A DNA stretch of 64,000 nucleotides from positions 33,740 to 97,739 of the forward strand of contig JADDOH010014817.1 in assembly GCA_016648135.1 (NCBI GenBank). Reading direction: 5' to 3'. Positions 11,339-21,565 of the stretch are shown piece by piece. Position 1 is the first letter of the stretch. Every line of letters starts with the position of its first letter. Source of the stretch: Agrypnia vestita (lineage: Eukaryota; Arthropoda; Insecta; Trichoptera; Phryganeidae). The position numbers and the translations under genes are program-made. The notes under the pieces are model-generated. The model did no database searches. It was given only the letters and a program-made list of their open reading frames with translations, and was not told the DNA's origin.

Positions 11339-11996
11339 GTCTGATACACATGCTTCTTTAGTGGCACGTGAGCATGCGCAGTATCGACTTTGACAGTGAC
11401 ATGCTTATTAGTGGCATGTACGCACATTGCTAGAAATGAGCATGCCACCTAGTGGCATGCTCAAAAATCAACCGCCGGTTGATTTATAAGCATGCCACTG
11501 TCATTCACCATAGAGAAGGGGTATCTTTGGAGCATGTGTGAACAGACTTGCTTATTTATGAGCATGCTTATGTCATTCGCGGGCTTCGCGGCTAGTATTA
11601 TCGATGCGATCTTCTCAAACATTACTTTTCGTGACTTATTATAGGAATCACGAATGTCTGCGGAATACTCGGTCACCGTTGTGTAAAAATAATATAGTGA
11701 GAAATAATGTTTACGAAACTTTATTAATAGGCATGAATGATTCAAATTTTACAATAAAAATTATATAAACTAAAATCAAAAATGTGCAGATGGAAATTCG
11801 GGAACTTTTTTGATTTATTGGTTCACTTGAATTTCCTGTTTCAGTTTGCAAAGTTTCCATTTTGAACAAGAGCGTCTCTATTCTATGACAAGAGCATGCC
11901 ACTAATAAGCATGTGTGTTTGATTGTTAGCTTTGGGCATGCTTATTTATGAGCATACCACTAATAAGCATGCCAGTAATGAGCAAGTGTATCTGTA
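11339..11996. mobile_element. ~655-bp DNA transposon with many GCATG(C) subterminal motifs
   Basis: The inverted copy of this locus at 29.5 kb lacks this block, so it is an insertion. The ends are similar inverted (CTGATACACATGCTTC on the left; GCAAGTGTATCTG on the right). GCATGCCACTAATAAGCATG and variants occur at least eight times in both orientations, resembling transposase-binding subterminal repeats. The apparent target duplication is short (CTTA/CTTTA). No transposase was found. The superfamily is uncertain; hAT-like is a guess. Confidence 0.6.
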
Positions 11997-12400
11997 CCTT
12001 TACGTATAAACTCGCGCGATGACATTTGTTTTCCCACACATGTGAACACACACACGAACACATAAAAACGCATACACACACTTGCACAAACTCACTATTT
12101 AACATATTGTTTTTTCTTATTTTTTATCGATCCTGGTGTAATATTCTTGTATGTATGTGTGTTCTTGTAATTGGCCCAAGGCTCTGTAAATCAGTAATTG
12201 TTTTTTTTTCAAGATTTATTAATTATATGGCTGTAAGAAAACTAATAAATGCAAATTAAAATAATTCCACACTTTGGTCATCTTCCTGTGACATTCATTA
12301 CTACAATATTGAAAGAATACAGCACAACTTTAATAAATTTTATATTCCGCTTGGCAATCTTGACTAGAAGCAACGAAGAAGTTTCCATTTTTATTTTTAA
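11997..12400 (+). repeat. LINE 3' region continued, with AC-rich microsatellite
   Basis: Matches inverted 29063-29510. Contains an ACAC-rich stretch (12040-12085), the motif TTGGCCCAAGGCTCTG and TTCCACACTTTGGTCATCTT. The short peptide frames here have no family match. Confidence 0.55.
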
Positions 12401-12586
12401 CTAGCTGTAACCCGTCAAAAATGACGATACTTTTTCATGTCGGTTATAAAGGAATAAGTACGTATTTATTACTTTAAAAAAAATGGGGGAAAGTGCTCTT
12501 GTAATTGGCCCAAGGCTCTGTAAATCAATAATTGTTTTTTTTTCAAGATTTATTAATTATATGGCTGTAAGAGAACTAATAAATGA
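12164..12586. repeat. 89-bp direct repeat flanking a Helitron end
   Basis: CTTGTAATTGGCCCAAGGCT through ATGGCTGTAAG...ACTAATAAATG occurs at 12164-12252 and again at about 12498-12586, with the Helitron end between them. Confidence 0.7.
12401..12475 (-). mobile_element. Helitron 3' terminus
   Basis: On the minus strand it reads CGTCATTTTTGACGGGTTAC, then AGCTAG with the following host base T. The CGTCA/TGACG hairpin ~10 nt before CTAG is the Helitron 3' signature. Only ~75 bp is present. Confidence 0.65.
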
Positions 12587-12979
12587 AAAATAAAATAAAA
12601 TAAAACTTGGCATAGCCCTGTTAAAAATTTGAAATAAATTAATAAATATTGGATTAATATACGGAGAATCCTCTGTCCCTGTCTGCCTTCTTCACCATTT
12701 CACTCATTCATCTTCTTTCTCCTGACCCACTAACTCGGTAACCGGTTACGGTCTCGCACGAGGTCCGTCCGGTGCCCACGAGCTGGTAAATCGATGCTAT
12801 CATTTATTTAATATTTTTTTTTGTCTCTTGATGAAGTCTAGTATTTTTTCCGTTATAAATTATGCGATAGGCGGCATTGCGTGTTGTAAGCGTCAAAAAT
12901 ATATATATTTATTTTATGACTGCGAATAGTAGGTGATTGTTTTAAATTCTACCTACTATAGATTTGTGACAGAGTAGGT
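12587..12979. other. Unassigned sequence
   Basis: A moderately GC-rich block (12660-12790) followed by AT-rich sequence. Nothing was recognised. Confidence 0.35.
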
Positions 12980-13157
12980 ATTAAAGGTAAGAGGGATGGA
13001 GGGTGTTCGTGAAATATCTGGTATGGTCAGATACTGCAAGTGTTGGAGAATGGCCCTGTTAAAAGCTTCAACAACCGTAGAGCATGTATGAAAAGATGTA
13101 TGAAGGTAGTCGAAACGATAGAGGAAACGGCGTTATGGTTAGTTAGTTAGTTAGTTA
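12980..13157 (+). pseudogene. RTE-like LINE 3' end with GTTA tail
   Basis: GGTCAGATACTGCAAGTGTT, TGGCCCTGTTAAAAGC and CAACAACCGTAGAGCATGTA match the LINE fragment at 2400-2470; the tail is (GTTA)4. 5'-truncated and too degraded to translate cleanly. Confidence 0.65.
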
Positions 13158-13660
13158 ACTTTGTGTTACGGTTTAGCTTGATTGTAAAAACCAAACATTT
13201 CCTTGGCTTTTTAAAATGGCCCGTGTTCATTGGAGGAGACTTTCCACTTGAAATAATCAATGAGATAGATATTGTTCCCGTCAGATTCTTTGCAGATAAT
13301 TTTCGGCTTTCGTGTCTGAGAGATTTTCTTTTACTTTATGCTTATTTTATGTTTAATGTCACCCCGTTGATTATTGACGTTCGGGTTGTCAGTTGGGTGA
13401 ATTAGAATCTCTCTGGCGACAGTTAAATTGAATAATTGTTGGTATTTTAATTCTGTTTATCTATCTTTTCACATTAAATATTTGTAGGCGATATTTGTGT
13501 GACTCATTGTACGTCGTATACGCGTGATTTGAATTTTTGTCTCTTCTACCAATCTCAAGCTCATCTCTGAGTCTTCTCATAAAATCTTTACTTGTTTAGG
13601 TAATCTAGTTAATCTATTACGTTGTTGAGGTTTAAGGGAACTAAATCTCCGAGATTTTCT
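13158..13660. other. Unassigned sequence
   Basis: Contains an 80-codon open frame (13163-13405, +) with no recognised motif. Otherwise nothing to assign. Confidence 0.3.
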
Positions 13661-13862
13661 TTATCGTGAATCGTTAAGTACACTTTTTTTCTTTAGAATT
13701 ATTTTAATTATCATTTTTTGGATAGTTTTTAATTTTGATATAGTGGTTTTATATGCCCCTCCCCTTCCAATAATACCATAATGTAATTGGGATAAATTAA
13801 AATAATATATTACAAAAGCGTAATATATTATTTTAATTTTTTTTTTATACATCTCAGACCCA
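13661..13862 (-). pseudogene. Reverse-transcriptase C-terminal fragment, minus strand
   Basis: The minus strand encodes YYAFVIYYFNLSQLHYGIIG, then RGGAYKTTISKL and MIIKIILKKK. YYAF...YGIIGWGG...KIILKK is the thumb/C-terminal region seen again in the LINE at 28200-28500. About 65 codons survive. Confidence 0.65.
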
Positions 13863-14039
13863 CAAAACATCACATTGATATTTGTCTGTAGGTGCATCAA
13901 TACATATATATAAATAAATTGTATTTAACAGAAATACATTCATATTAATTAATTACAATAGATCTTATAAACTCAAATACAAATCAACAGTACAATACAA
14001 CAAATACAAGAAAAAATACAAATATTACCAAAATCAAAA

Positions 14040-14245
14040 TAAGTCTCTTTTATTTAATAACATATTCATTAATTCTGTATTTTGCCCTTTTTTATTAATA
14101 TCCATTTTGACACGACATGGGATTTTATTTAATATTTTTGGTATGACATATTTTAATGTTCTTTGTCCATATTTATTTATGACCTTCGGTATTCTTAGTT
14201 CTTCTTTAACCGTAACTTGAAAGGATTAGTTATCAGTGATTGCAG
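14040..14245 (-). pseudogene. LINE C-terminal fragment, minus strand
   Basis: On the minus strand: VINKYGQRTLKYVIPKILNK, then IPCRVKMDINKKG. The motif YGQRTLKY..PK..N..P is the extreme C-terminus of jockey/CR1-like polymerases. It lies at higher coordinates than the more N-terminal piece at 13661-13862, so the order is scrambled: two insertions or a rearrangement. Confidence 0.5.
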
Positions 14246-14578
14246 TAATGTTTATGTTCTTCAGATACAGATCACCTTTTGTTATATATTTATCTTGTTT
14301 TTTATTTATGATGTTTTTAATTCGATTAATACATTTTGATATGCAAAAATTTCTTAATTCCAATCCGTTGAATGAAGAGAATGTATGAATTACATTCTCT
14401 CGTATTAGAATTTACGGGTACCAACAGAAGTGTCACCCACCAAAATAGCCTTCATAAAACTGGGTGCTGCGTCTTCAATGCGAAAGAAGACCAACTAATA
14501 TGCTTCCGATTTCTCATTTCATTTCTGAATTACACAAATAATTCAAGTCTTAAACGAATTGATAGGCGCGATGATATT
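14246..14578. other. Unassigned AT-rich sequence
   Basis: A 69-codon frame (14372-14581, +) has no recognised motif. Confidence 0.3.
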
Positions 14579-15389
14579 TGAAGACTCCATGGCAAGAAGT
14601 TGTTAACTAACATTTTTGTCAAAATTGAGTTAATAAGCCCTCTAAACTAAATAATGTACGATTTCCATTGGAAATAAGTTCAGAACTTAAAAATAATTAG
14701 AACATGTTCAAATCATAGCGATGAACATGTTAACTATACTTTTTCATAAAAATCGAATCAGTTACTAATGGGAATAATAAATAATAACTCTTCAATAATA
14801 ACATGTTCATGCCATCATTCTGAAATTAACTTGCCTTTAAATTTGATTGGAATATTTATGGTTAATTTAAATTTTACTTGGCAGTACTGCCATATATTTA
14901 TTTTAATTTAAAGGCTATTATAATATGTACTTATATATTATTTTTCAATTATTTTAAATGGTACATACCATGTTTTGTATTATTAATTAACTATTTACTA
15001 CATAACTATATTGTATTTTATAACTATTAGCCAGGTATTTTGTAATTTTGGATAATGGATGGTAAAAACGGATAGCATTTGAAGGGTTGTTTGATGTTCG
15101 TGTTTTACCAATTATAAAAAGGTGTTATTTTATTAAAAATGTGTTTCATAGTTGAAAAAATGGTTGTTAACTACATTTTTTTAGGGAAAATTAGTATATT
15201 TTTATTTTTTTTGTGCATAAATGCATTTTTTTACTTTGTAAATACTTTTTTGATATTTTAGAGACATAAATAAAAAAAAATCAATCTTGAATTAGCAATA
15301 AAACATATCTTTCAAAGGCGAAATGCAAATGTCTAATTATCTCAAAATGACTTGAATGTTAGCTAACAACTTCTTGCCATGGGGTCTTC
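14579..15389. mobile_element. Family E TIR element (~810 bp), copy 1
   Basis: The left end TGAAGACTCCATGGCAAGAA, then GTTGTTAACTAACATT, is repeated inverted at the right end (AATGTTAGCTAACAACTTCT, TGCCATGGGGTCTTCA). The same element lies inverted at 33219-33961. The interior is AT-rich without a real ORF. The superfamily is not assigned. Confidence 0.75.
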
Positions 15390-15765
15390 ATTTTACCTTT
15401 TGAAGTGGGCTAGACAGGTGCGTGGACCCACGGGTACTGGCGACCGCGGCAGACGAGGTCCCGAGGCTAACCGCAATGGAGGGGAAAGTGTATGTATACA
15501 GTTATATACATACTCGATATGTGAACAGAACCGGAGTTATCGTGTGACCTATAAACATCGGCTTCTCCATAGATACTCGGTAATCAAATCGTTACCGCGC
15601 GAGCATTCTGATACATCTATCAGCTGACGGCAGTGTTAGCCATTGTTACCGATTGTAAGTCTACTCACCATACAAAGTGCATTACGCTTGCATTCTAAAC
15701 AGTTGCAGTTGTGAATGATGGATGTTTTATGAGATTTGAAATCATCATTATCGATGGGAGAGTCA
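15390..15765. other. GC-richer unassigned sequence
   Basis: An 82-codon frame (15379-15627, +) covers GC-rich sequence (GGTACTGGCGACCGCGGCAG) that matches no family I know. It overlaps the end of the TIR element, so its ATG is unlikely to be real. Confidence 0.3.
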
Positions 15766-16685
15766 TGACTAGTTATGGGTCTGCTCTGTACTCACTACTA
15801 CAATGTAGTACTACATTATGTAGATACATAATTACTACCTTATGAAAATAAATATTACTGACGAATTAAAAAAAATATTAAAATTGTGTTCTAAAACACC
15901 ACTCTGGGACAGGCGTAGTAGCCTAGTAGAGTGGCATAATCCACAAATTTAACAAAAAAAAGAAATGTGTAATTTATCTTATATTTTTATTGTTAAATTA
16001 GAATTAAGTACCTTTATTTGTAAACAAGGATTTTTTTGAAAAAGAAAAAAAATATATTTTGAAGTGCACACTTCACACGTTTTGAAGTGTAGTGCACACT
16101 AAAAACTACAAACACTTTAAAGTTATTGAAAGTATATACTTCAAATAGTACACTTCATTTCAAAGCGAACACTACAAAGTACACACACTTCAAAGTTATC
16201 GAAAGTATGAGAAACATACTTTAAATAGTACATTTTTTACGTGAAATTTTAGGGAAGTTGGTGTAGATAAATGAAGAAATTTCTGGAAAATGTAACAACT
16301 CCCCCCCCCCATGGTTTGAAATTTTTTTGGAATCGAATGAAGAAATCTGATTGGCTAGGTCGCCAAATGTTACTTTGGAAAAAATATCGTCATTTATCTT
16401 AAATATTTTTCCCGTTCACCTTTTTTTTTTAGCTCGCTAAATTCGTATTTGGGGAAAAAATATTTACTTCACTAGTACTACAATTTTATAGTACAATTAC
16501 TTCATTCCTTCATTTCATTACTTCACTTCGTTTACTTCACTTCATTTCGTAGTACTACAATTACTTCACTTCATGTAGTTTTTACTACAATTGTAGTGTA
16601 CACTTTGTAGTCTTCAAACTGGTGAACGTGTGTGTGTTGTAGTCTTCATTTTGAAATGTAGTTTTTCCCTTCGCTAGTCATGGCC
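15766..16685. mobile_element. Probable ~0.9-kb TIR element rich in CACTTC/GAAGTG motifs
   Basis: CATGACTAG at the left (15766) and CTAGTCATG at the right (about 16674) are inverted. The interior has numerous ACTTCA, GAAGTGTA and TAGTACTAC motifs in both orientations, concentrated near the two ends (16050-16220 and 16480-16660). No ORF. hAT-like organisation is a guess. Confidence 0.45.
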
Positions 16686-16811
16686 TCCTTGTGTAACTCT
16701 CTCCATTCCGATCCATCCTCCACTCCTTTTCTAAATAATGACGCCGACTGTACGTCAATCTGCGTAACACCACTCAAAAATCTCAATAATCGGGTCTTAC
16801 AATTCCCCTTA

Positions 16812-17516
16812 GCGCTTGTTCAGACACAGCGGGAACCGTGCCGTTTCAGAATCGCATGAGATCCGTGCGGGTCTCATTTACCTACGTTTGTATGTGATCG
16901 TTCAGACACAACGCTGCGGCTAGTCAACCGCAGCGGTGCCCGCAACCCAACCGCTAGAAAATAGACCCGCACGGCGCCCGCACGATCCTATTACTATGGA
17001 GCCTTACGAGAGCGTTCAGTCGCGTTGCGGGCACCGCACGGTTCCATGTCACAACAGGAGCACGCGTGGATTATATTATCTTTTTTATGGTTATGGATCG
17101 CTTTGACACTGAACTTTTTATTAATGAAGTGGAGAAAAGACCTGTAATATGGGATCTTCAGTGTGAGGATTACTCAAATATGCCAAGAACCAAGCTTGGC
17201 AGGAGTTGGTGGAGATATTTGGAAATGGTGGAAAAAAAAGTATTTTAGAGAAGTAGGTATTTATTCACCAAAAATGAACTGACAGAATGATATTTATGTG
17301 TCTTGCCATGGAACACGGCCGTCGTTAACAAAGTAATGAGCGAATATATCTCTGATATTCAAAGATGGAGAACGGCACCAGAACTGTCAAACTGACGTTT
17401 ATTTTCGCGCGCACAAATCGCTTATTAACCGCGGCTGTGTGAACAGATGACACAAATCGCGTGTTTTGAAACGCGATTCTGAAACTGAACGGTTCCCGCT
17501 GTGTCTGAACAAGCGC
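16812..17516 (+). mobile_element. Non-autonomous PIF/Harbinger element, 705 bp, TTA target duplication
   Basis: Flanked by TTA on both sides (16809-16811 and 17517-17519). The TIRs are GCGCTTGTTCAGACACAGCG on the left and CGCTGTGTCTGAACAAGCGC on the right, with similarity continuing another ~20 bp (GGGAACCGT, TTTCAGAATCGC). A 3-bp TWA duplication is the PIF/Harbinger hallmark. The TIR core GTTCAGACAC is repeated internally near 16900. A MADF-like reading frame lies inside; no transposase is present. Confidence 0.8.
17066..17248 (+). CDS. Truncated MADF-like domain ORF inside the Harbinger element
   Basis: Sixty codons opening MDYIIFFMVMDRFDTELF and continuing INEVEKRPVIWDLQCEDYSN, then WWRYLE. 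The pattern LI..V..RP.IWD......Y.N is the start of a MADF (Myb/SANT-like) DNA-binding domain. Autonomous PIF/Harbinger elements commonly encode such a protein beside the transposase (family knowledge). The frame stops about 35 residues after the motif starts to weaken, so it covers only part of the usual ~85-residue domain. Whether it is expressed is unknown. It could be an exon of a longer ancestral gene, or a relic. Confidence 0.55.
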   Translation: MDYIIFFMVMDRFDTELFINEVEKRPVIWDLQCEDYSNMPRTKLGRSWWRYLEMVEKKVF

Positions 17517-17603
17517 TTAAACGGTAATACGTTTTGCTTCAAGCGCTTTCTTCGTTGGTCAATCTAAATCCGTGCGGCGCACTTTTGTCGTGTTAATGTA
17601 ACA

Positions 17604-18003
17604 CTAGCTGTAACCCGTCAAAAACGACGGTACTTTTACATGCCGGTTCCAAAAGAACAAGTGTTAACTTATTTATAGCCAACATCCATGAAATAGTAGG
17701 TAATAACTACTTTTATCAAAATATATGAACATTTCTTAAATATTTCTTCTGCCGGTTGTTAATTTTAAACCCTTGTGATTGTGCTGGGCGTTCGCGTCTT
17801 TGCAAAGTCCTATATGTACTGTATTTTTGTCAGGTAATGCTGGCTCGGCGGTAGCAGCATCGCTATCGTTGCCGCTTTCGGGTTTGCTGGCCCGGGGTTC
17901 AAGTCCCGTCTCCGGCCGTTTAATTTCGTTTTTTTAGCCGTGAATTCGAACGAAATTACGGGCGTTACACGAAGTTACAGATAACGAAATTATTATTTGA
18001 TAT
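17604..18003 (-). mobile_element. Helitron-like element, minus strand
   Basis: CTAG at 17604-17607 is preceded on the minus strand by the hairpin CGTCGTTTTTGACG. The interior CCGCTTTCGGGTTTGCTGGC and GGGGTTCAAGTCCCGTCTCC matches inverted 3400-3480. GGTTCAAGTCC resembles a tRNA-type B box, but no tRNA fold is evident. The left terminus (higher coordinate) is approximate. Confidence 0.6.
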
Positions 18004-18013
18004 ACAGGGTAGG

Positions 18014-18575
18014 TATATCGTAACTAGTAGCAAATACTTCGAGGGAGATTTATTCATTAAATTTTGAATAGAACATACTCTTTACACTTTGGGTGAAATA
18101 TTGACAGTTTAATTTGACAGTCGAATTTGAATTTTTAATACAATACTTCCGACTTGTTTATTTATTTATTAAAGGATACGTAGTAAGTTTATAGTAATAC
18201 ACTTATTATTTATTAACTGTAAAATGTTGGACTATCACTATAGTAACTTACGTGGAATGTTAAAAATTTATTTGTTTAAATACAAGTCAAATAAAATGAC
18301 GAAAAACTTACAAAAAACCATTTTTGAAATTTCTTAAAGGACTTAATCATTTTATTTGACTTGTATCAAAGCAAATAAATGTTCAATATTCGTTATAAAT
18401 TACTTTCACTTAAGCCTAACACTTTACGAAATATATGTAAAAAATGTTGCAAAAAAATCTTTTTCTGATGTCGCTTTTCTCCGTAACTGTTGACATTTCA
18501 CTTGAAGTGAAAATATTTTTTTTCTATTCAAAATCGATTGAAGAAGTCTTCTCAGAAGCTTTTGCTACTAGATAC
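18014..18575. repeat. Long foldback element, copy 1 (~560 bp)
   Basis: The left arm (CTAGTAGCAAATACTTCGAG, TTGAATAGAA, ATTGACAGTTT) is matched inverted by the right arm (AACTGTTGACATTTC, TTCTATTCAAAATCG, CTTTTGCTACTAG). The centre, with ACAAGTCAAATAAAATGA inverted to TCATTTTATTTGACTTGT, is shared with copies at 19488 and 59588. No ORF. Confidence 0.7.
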
Positions 18576-19487
18576 GAGATGCTCTATAATATATTAATTA
18601 TAATTTTTCAATAAACTAAAATTCGTTCCTTCCTACTACTGAATCAGTAACTTTTTGTATCTCCTTTTTTTGTTCTTTGATACTACTTAACACATTTTAT
18701 TACGAAATCGTCATTTTATATCATGCGTGGTTCTCATTTCTAGGATATGATGTATCAGAATGGCATTTAGAATGGAATAGAATCTGCATACGGATGTGCA
18801 TACTTTCTTTTGAAAAATGTTCTTCTATTATCCTCTTACGAATCAAATGCTAATATATCCTGTTTGAATGTAGGAGTCATACCTTTTCAATAATTGGAAA
18901 ATAACATCATGTATATAAATAAAAAGAAATCACATTTTACAAAAATTACAATTTATTCAATGATCAATATTTTTCGGGGCCAATGATCAGCAACAACTAT
19001 TCCGATTTTCTAATCATCTTTTGGAAACAAACCATCTTTTCGATATTAACAAGGGTTTAGAAGAAAGAAAGATGAGTTAGATGTAGGTATTAGAAATTAG
19101 AAAAAGTGGAAATAGCAAAATAAATATTATAAATAAGCAAATCTATTTAATTAGAATTAGAATTAACTTTTAAATTTGTATTTACATTGGTTCTTAATTA
19201 CATATTCAACTCCCAAACATTTATTCTTTGTTTTTTTTTGTTAATGTCTATACTAACTTTTAGTGTACGTTCGTTTTAGTGTGCAAATCGAAGCTACAGA
19301 AAGCGAAACAGGCAGCGGGTGATATCACAGAGGTACCCCCGTGCGAAATTTTCTAGTGCAAACCGTAGCGATATAACCGACGTTCATCAGTATAATAAAG
19401 ACTAGTGGAATATTCTCGAGAAATATTCCATCAAATTAACAGAATAGTGCTCCATTTACGTAACCTAATGACATTTGTGATATATGC
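18576..19487. other. AT-rich unassigned sequence
   Basis: No gene, RNA or known repeat was recognised. Confidence 0.35.
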
Positions 19488-20035
19488 AGGGTTATTTGGA
19501 AAACATTAATAACCTCGCAGGACTATATTCCTGCCTTGATTATCGAATAAGTCGAAAATGTTCAAGCTATCATGACCTAATATAATAATCAATAGTTATG
19601 GAGATACACGAATCAATGTTTGCATTTTTTTTTCAATATTTCTGATATATTTTCTGTAAAACGTTGGAATATTCTTACAGTAACTTATATCAAATATGAA
19701 AAATACATTTCCTTTAATACAAGTCAAATAAAATAATAAAAACCTTCGAATTCCAATTGGAAAAAATTCCCCCATTGGAAATTTTTCAGGGTTTTTATCA
19801 TTTTATTTAACTTGTATTGAAACGAATGAATTTTTCGTTATCGATATAAGTTACTGTAATGATAGTCCAACGTTTCACAAGAAATAAGTCAGAAATATTG
19901 AAAAAAATGCAAACTTTGATGTCGCATATCTCCATAACTATTATGTCATGATATCTTGAACATTTTCGATTCATAATTAAGGCGGGTATATAGTCTTGCG
20001 AGGTTATTCACGTTTTCCAAATTACCCCGTATAAG
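19488..20035. repeat. Long foldback element, copy 2 (~545 bp)
   Basis: Nearly complete palindrome. The outer ends are GCAGGGTTATTTGGAAAAC and GTTTTCCAAATTACCCCGT. Further in are CAGGACTATATTCCTGCC, ATATCTCCATAACTATT (inverted on the other side as AATAGTTATGGAGATA) and, near the axis, ACAAGTCAAATAAAAT. It would fold into a hairpin with arms of ~250 bp. Confidence 0.8.
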
Positions 20036-20113
20036 CTTTTGGACTTCCTTCGAGTGTTTCATTTCGTCTCCAACCGCCGCGAATGCGTGGCAGTATGAAT
20101 ATTGTAAATGAAG

Positions 20114-20299
20114 TTAATCTCGCGTTACAGATTTGGGGGTTATTAAAATGGTGTTAATTATTTGACAGATGTCTAAATGGCCATCTTGTCCATCTTCAAA
20201 TTCAGGTGTTACCGTAATTGCGGCTGCGGCTACTGGGCCGGCACTTTCCCCGCTCGCCTCGACACATTTTTCTTGTAAAAATATGCACGTAATCCGCAT
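20114..20299 (-). other. Unrecognised open frame, possible exon or repeat fragment
   Basis: The minus strand is open for 61 codons with a GC-rich, coding-like core (VEASGESAGPVAAAAITVTP, then EFEDGQDGHLDIC). No canonical acceptor or donor brackets it and I know no family with this text. The complementary frame (20169-20366, +) is less convincing. It could be an exon fragment, part of an unfamiliar transposon, or chance. Confidence 0.2.
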
Positions 20300-20782
20300 C
20301 GTCGCGGCGCACAGTGGGCTGGAAATGGAGCTCCAAACACTTCAAAACAGTCAAAAATGCATTTGAAAAACAATGAATGTCACTTTTTTGTGAAACTGAC
20401 CTTTTAATGCCATCTGTTGACTTTTTGAGGTATTATTTTGTACAATAAATCAGAATTGGGTAAAATCGTCGTGGTCCGCTGTAATAGTTCAATTTATATC
20501 TGTTTATCCATCGCAAGAAACAGGAATATCCGCCACTGAACGTCAAAAAACGTCGTCGTCAATTTGACAGTACATTTATGTAACGCAGGTACATAAATAG
20601 AATATGTTTATATAGTAATAAGTAATATTCAATATTTATATAAAAAGATCATAAGTGAATGAAAGATGGACCTTGAAACTATAAAACTGTTTTTCTCTAT
20701 AAGAATAACGAATAGACATCCATTATTGTTTCATTTTATTGAAAGATTTGGCAGATACTTTGTGGTGCAACACTATGATTTA
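20300..20782. other. Unassigned sequence
   Basis: AT-rich. An AATAAA occurs at about 20444 but nothing links it to a gene. Confidence 0.3.
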
Positions 20783-21000
20783 AAACATGTTTTATTTTTA
20801 CTTTGTAATACGCACACAATATGAGTTATTAAATTACTACTACAGTTTCGAGAGGAGCAGTCCCTTTCATCATCAGGTTTAGATAATAACTCACTAAATA
20901 ACCTATTAGATTGATAAATGTTGTATTTATGGTATTAGTAGTAATTTAATAACTCTATTGTGTGTATATTACAAAGTTAAAATAAAACATATTTTAAGTG
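20783..21000. repeat. Foldback element (~215 bp)
   Basis: Left arm AACATGTTTTATTTTTACTT, TTTGTAATACGCACACAAT and GAGTTATTAAATTACTACTA. Right arm inverted: TAGTAGTAATTTAATAACTC, ATTGTGTGTATATTACAAAG, AAAATAAAACAT. Arms of about 65 bp around a central spacer. Confidence 0.75.
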
Positions 21001-21340
21001 CATTTATTTATTAAGGAATCATAAAAGTTTCAAACATTAAAATGTTAGAGCACAGTGTAATTTGCATAAACCAATTACTAAAATTCACAGATGCTTAAGG
21101 CGTAGTAAATTATGTACAATGTTGGATAAGAGAATATTTGAAAGCTAAGAGAGTTTATTATAGTAAGCAACAACAATGTTAAAGTAAAAATAATGGTAAT
21201 AAATAAGTTAAATTAAAGAGTGCTGATACTATCATGGGAATAAGAATAGGGGGCAAAGGGTGAGGAGGTAGGAATTAGAGTAGAGTTGGAGGAAGAGAAG
21301 ATTAGATTAGTGAGTGATTGGACAAAGTAATGATATTTTT
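21001..21340 (+). repeat. Family G dispersed repeat, copy 1
   Basis: TTTATTAAGGAATC, then AAACCAATTA, TTCACAGATG and, near the end, GAGGTAGGAATTAGAGTAGA plus GGAGGAAGAGAAGATTAGAT. The same order is found at 23830-24150, and part of it inverted at 52720-52850. Possibly the 3' region of a LINE; no ORF. Confidence 0.55.
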
Positions 21341-21565
21341 AGTAGATGTCCGAGTTTACGTAGATACCGACAATTTGTCTGAGAAAGTCTGGACGATGTA
21401 GCCTGAATTTTTTTTTTATAAAAATCGAACATTTTAAAATAGCAATCGAATATTCGTCATATTATAAGTAACACTCTTCGCGTGTGTGCCAATACCCCTC
21501 CCTCCCGTAAGATGGAGTTCGTGTGGGCTAATAATAATATGCATTTAAAGAAGTCATTAAAACAA

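Noticed and set aside
13141..13157. GTTA repeats considered as a CRISPR-like or regulatory array
   Set aside because: No spacers; the same tail follows the end of RTE-like LINE ORFs at several places.
17860..17925. tRNA gene within the Helitron at 17.6 kb
   Set aside because: A B-box-like GGTTCAAGTCC is present but no acceptor or D stem can be formed.
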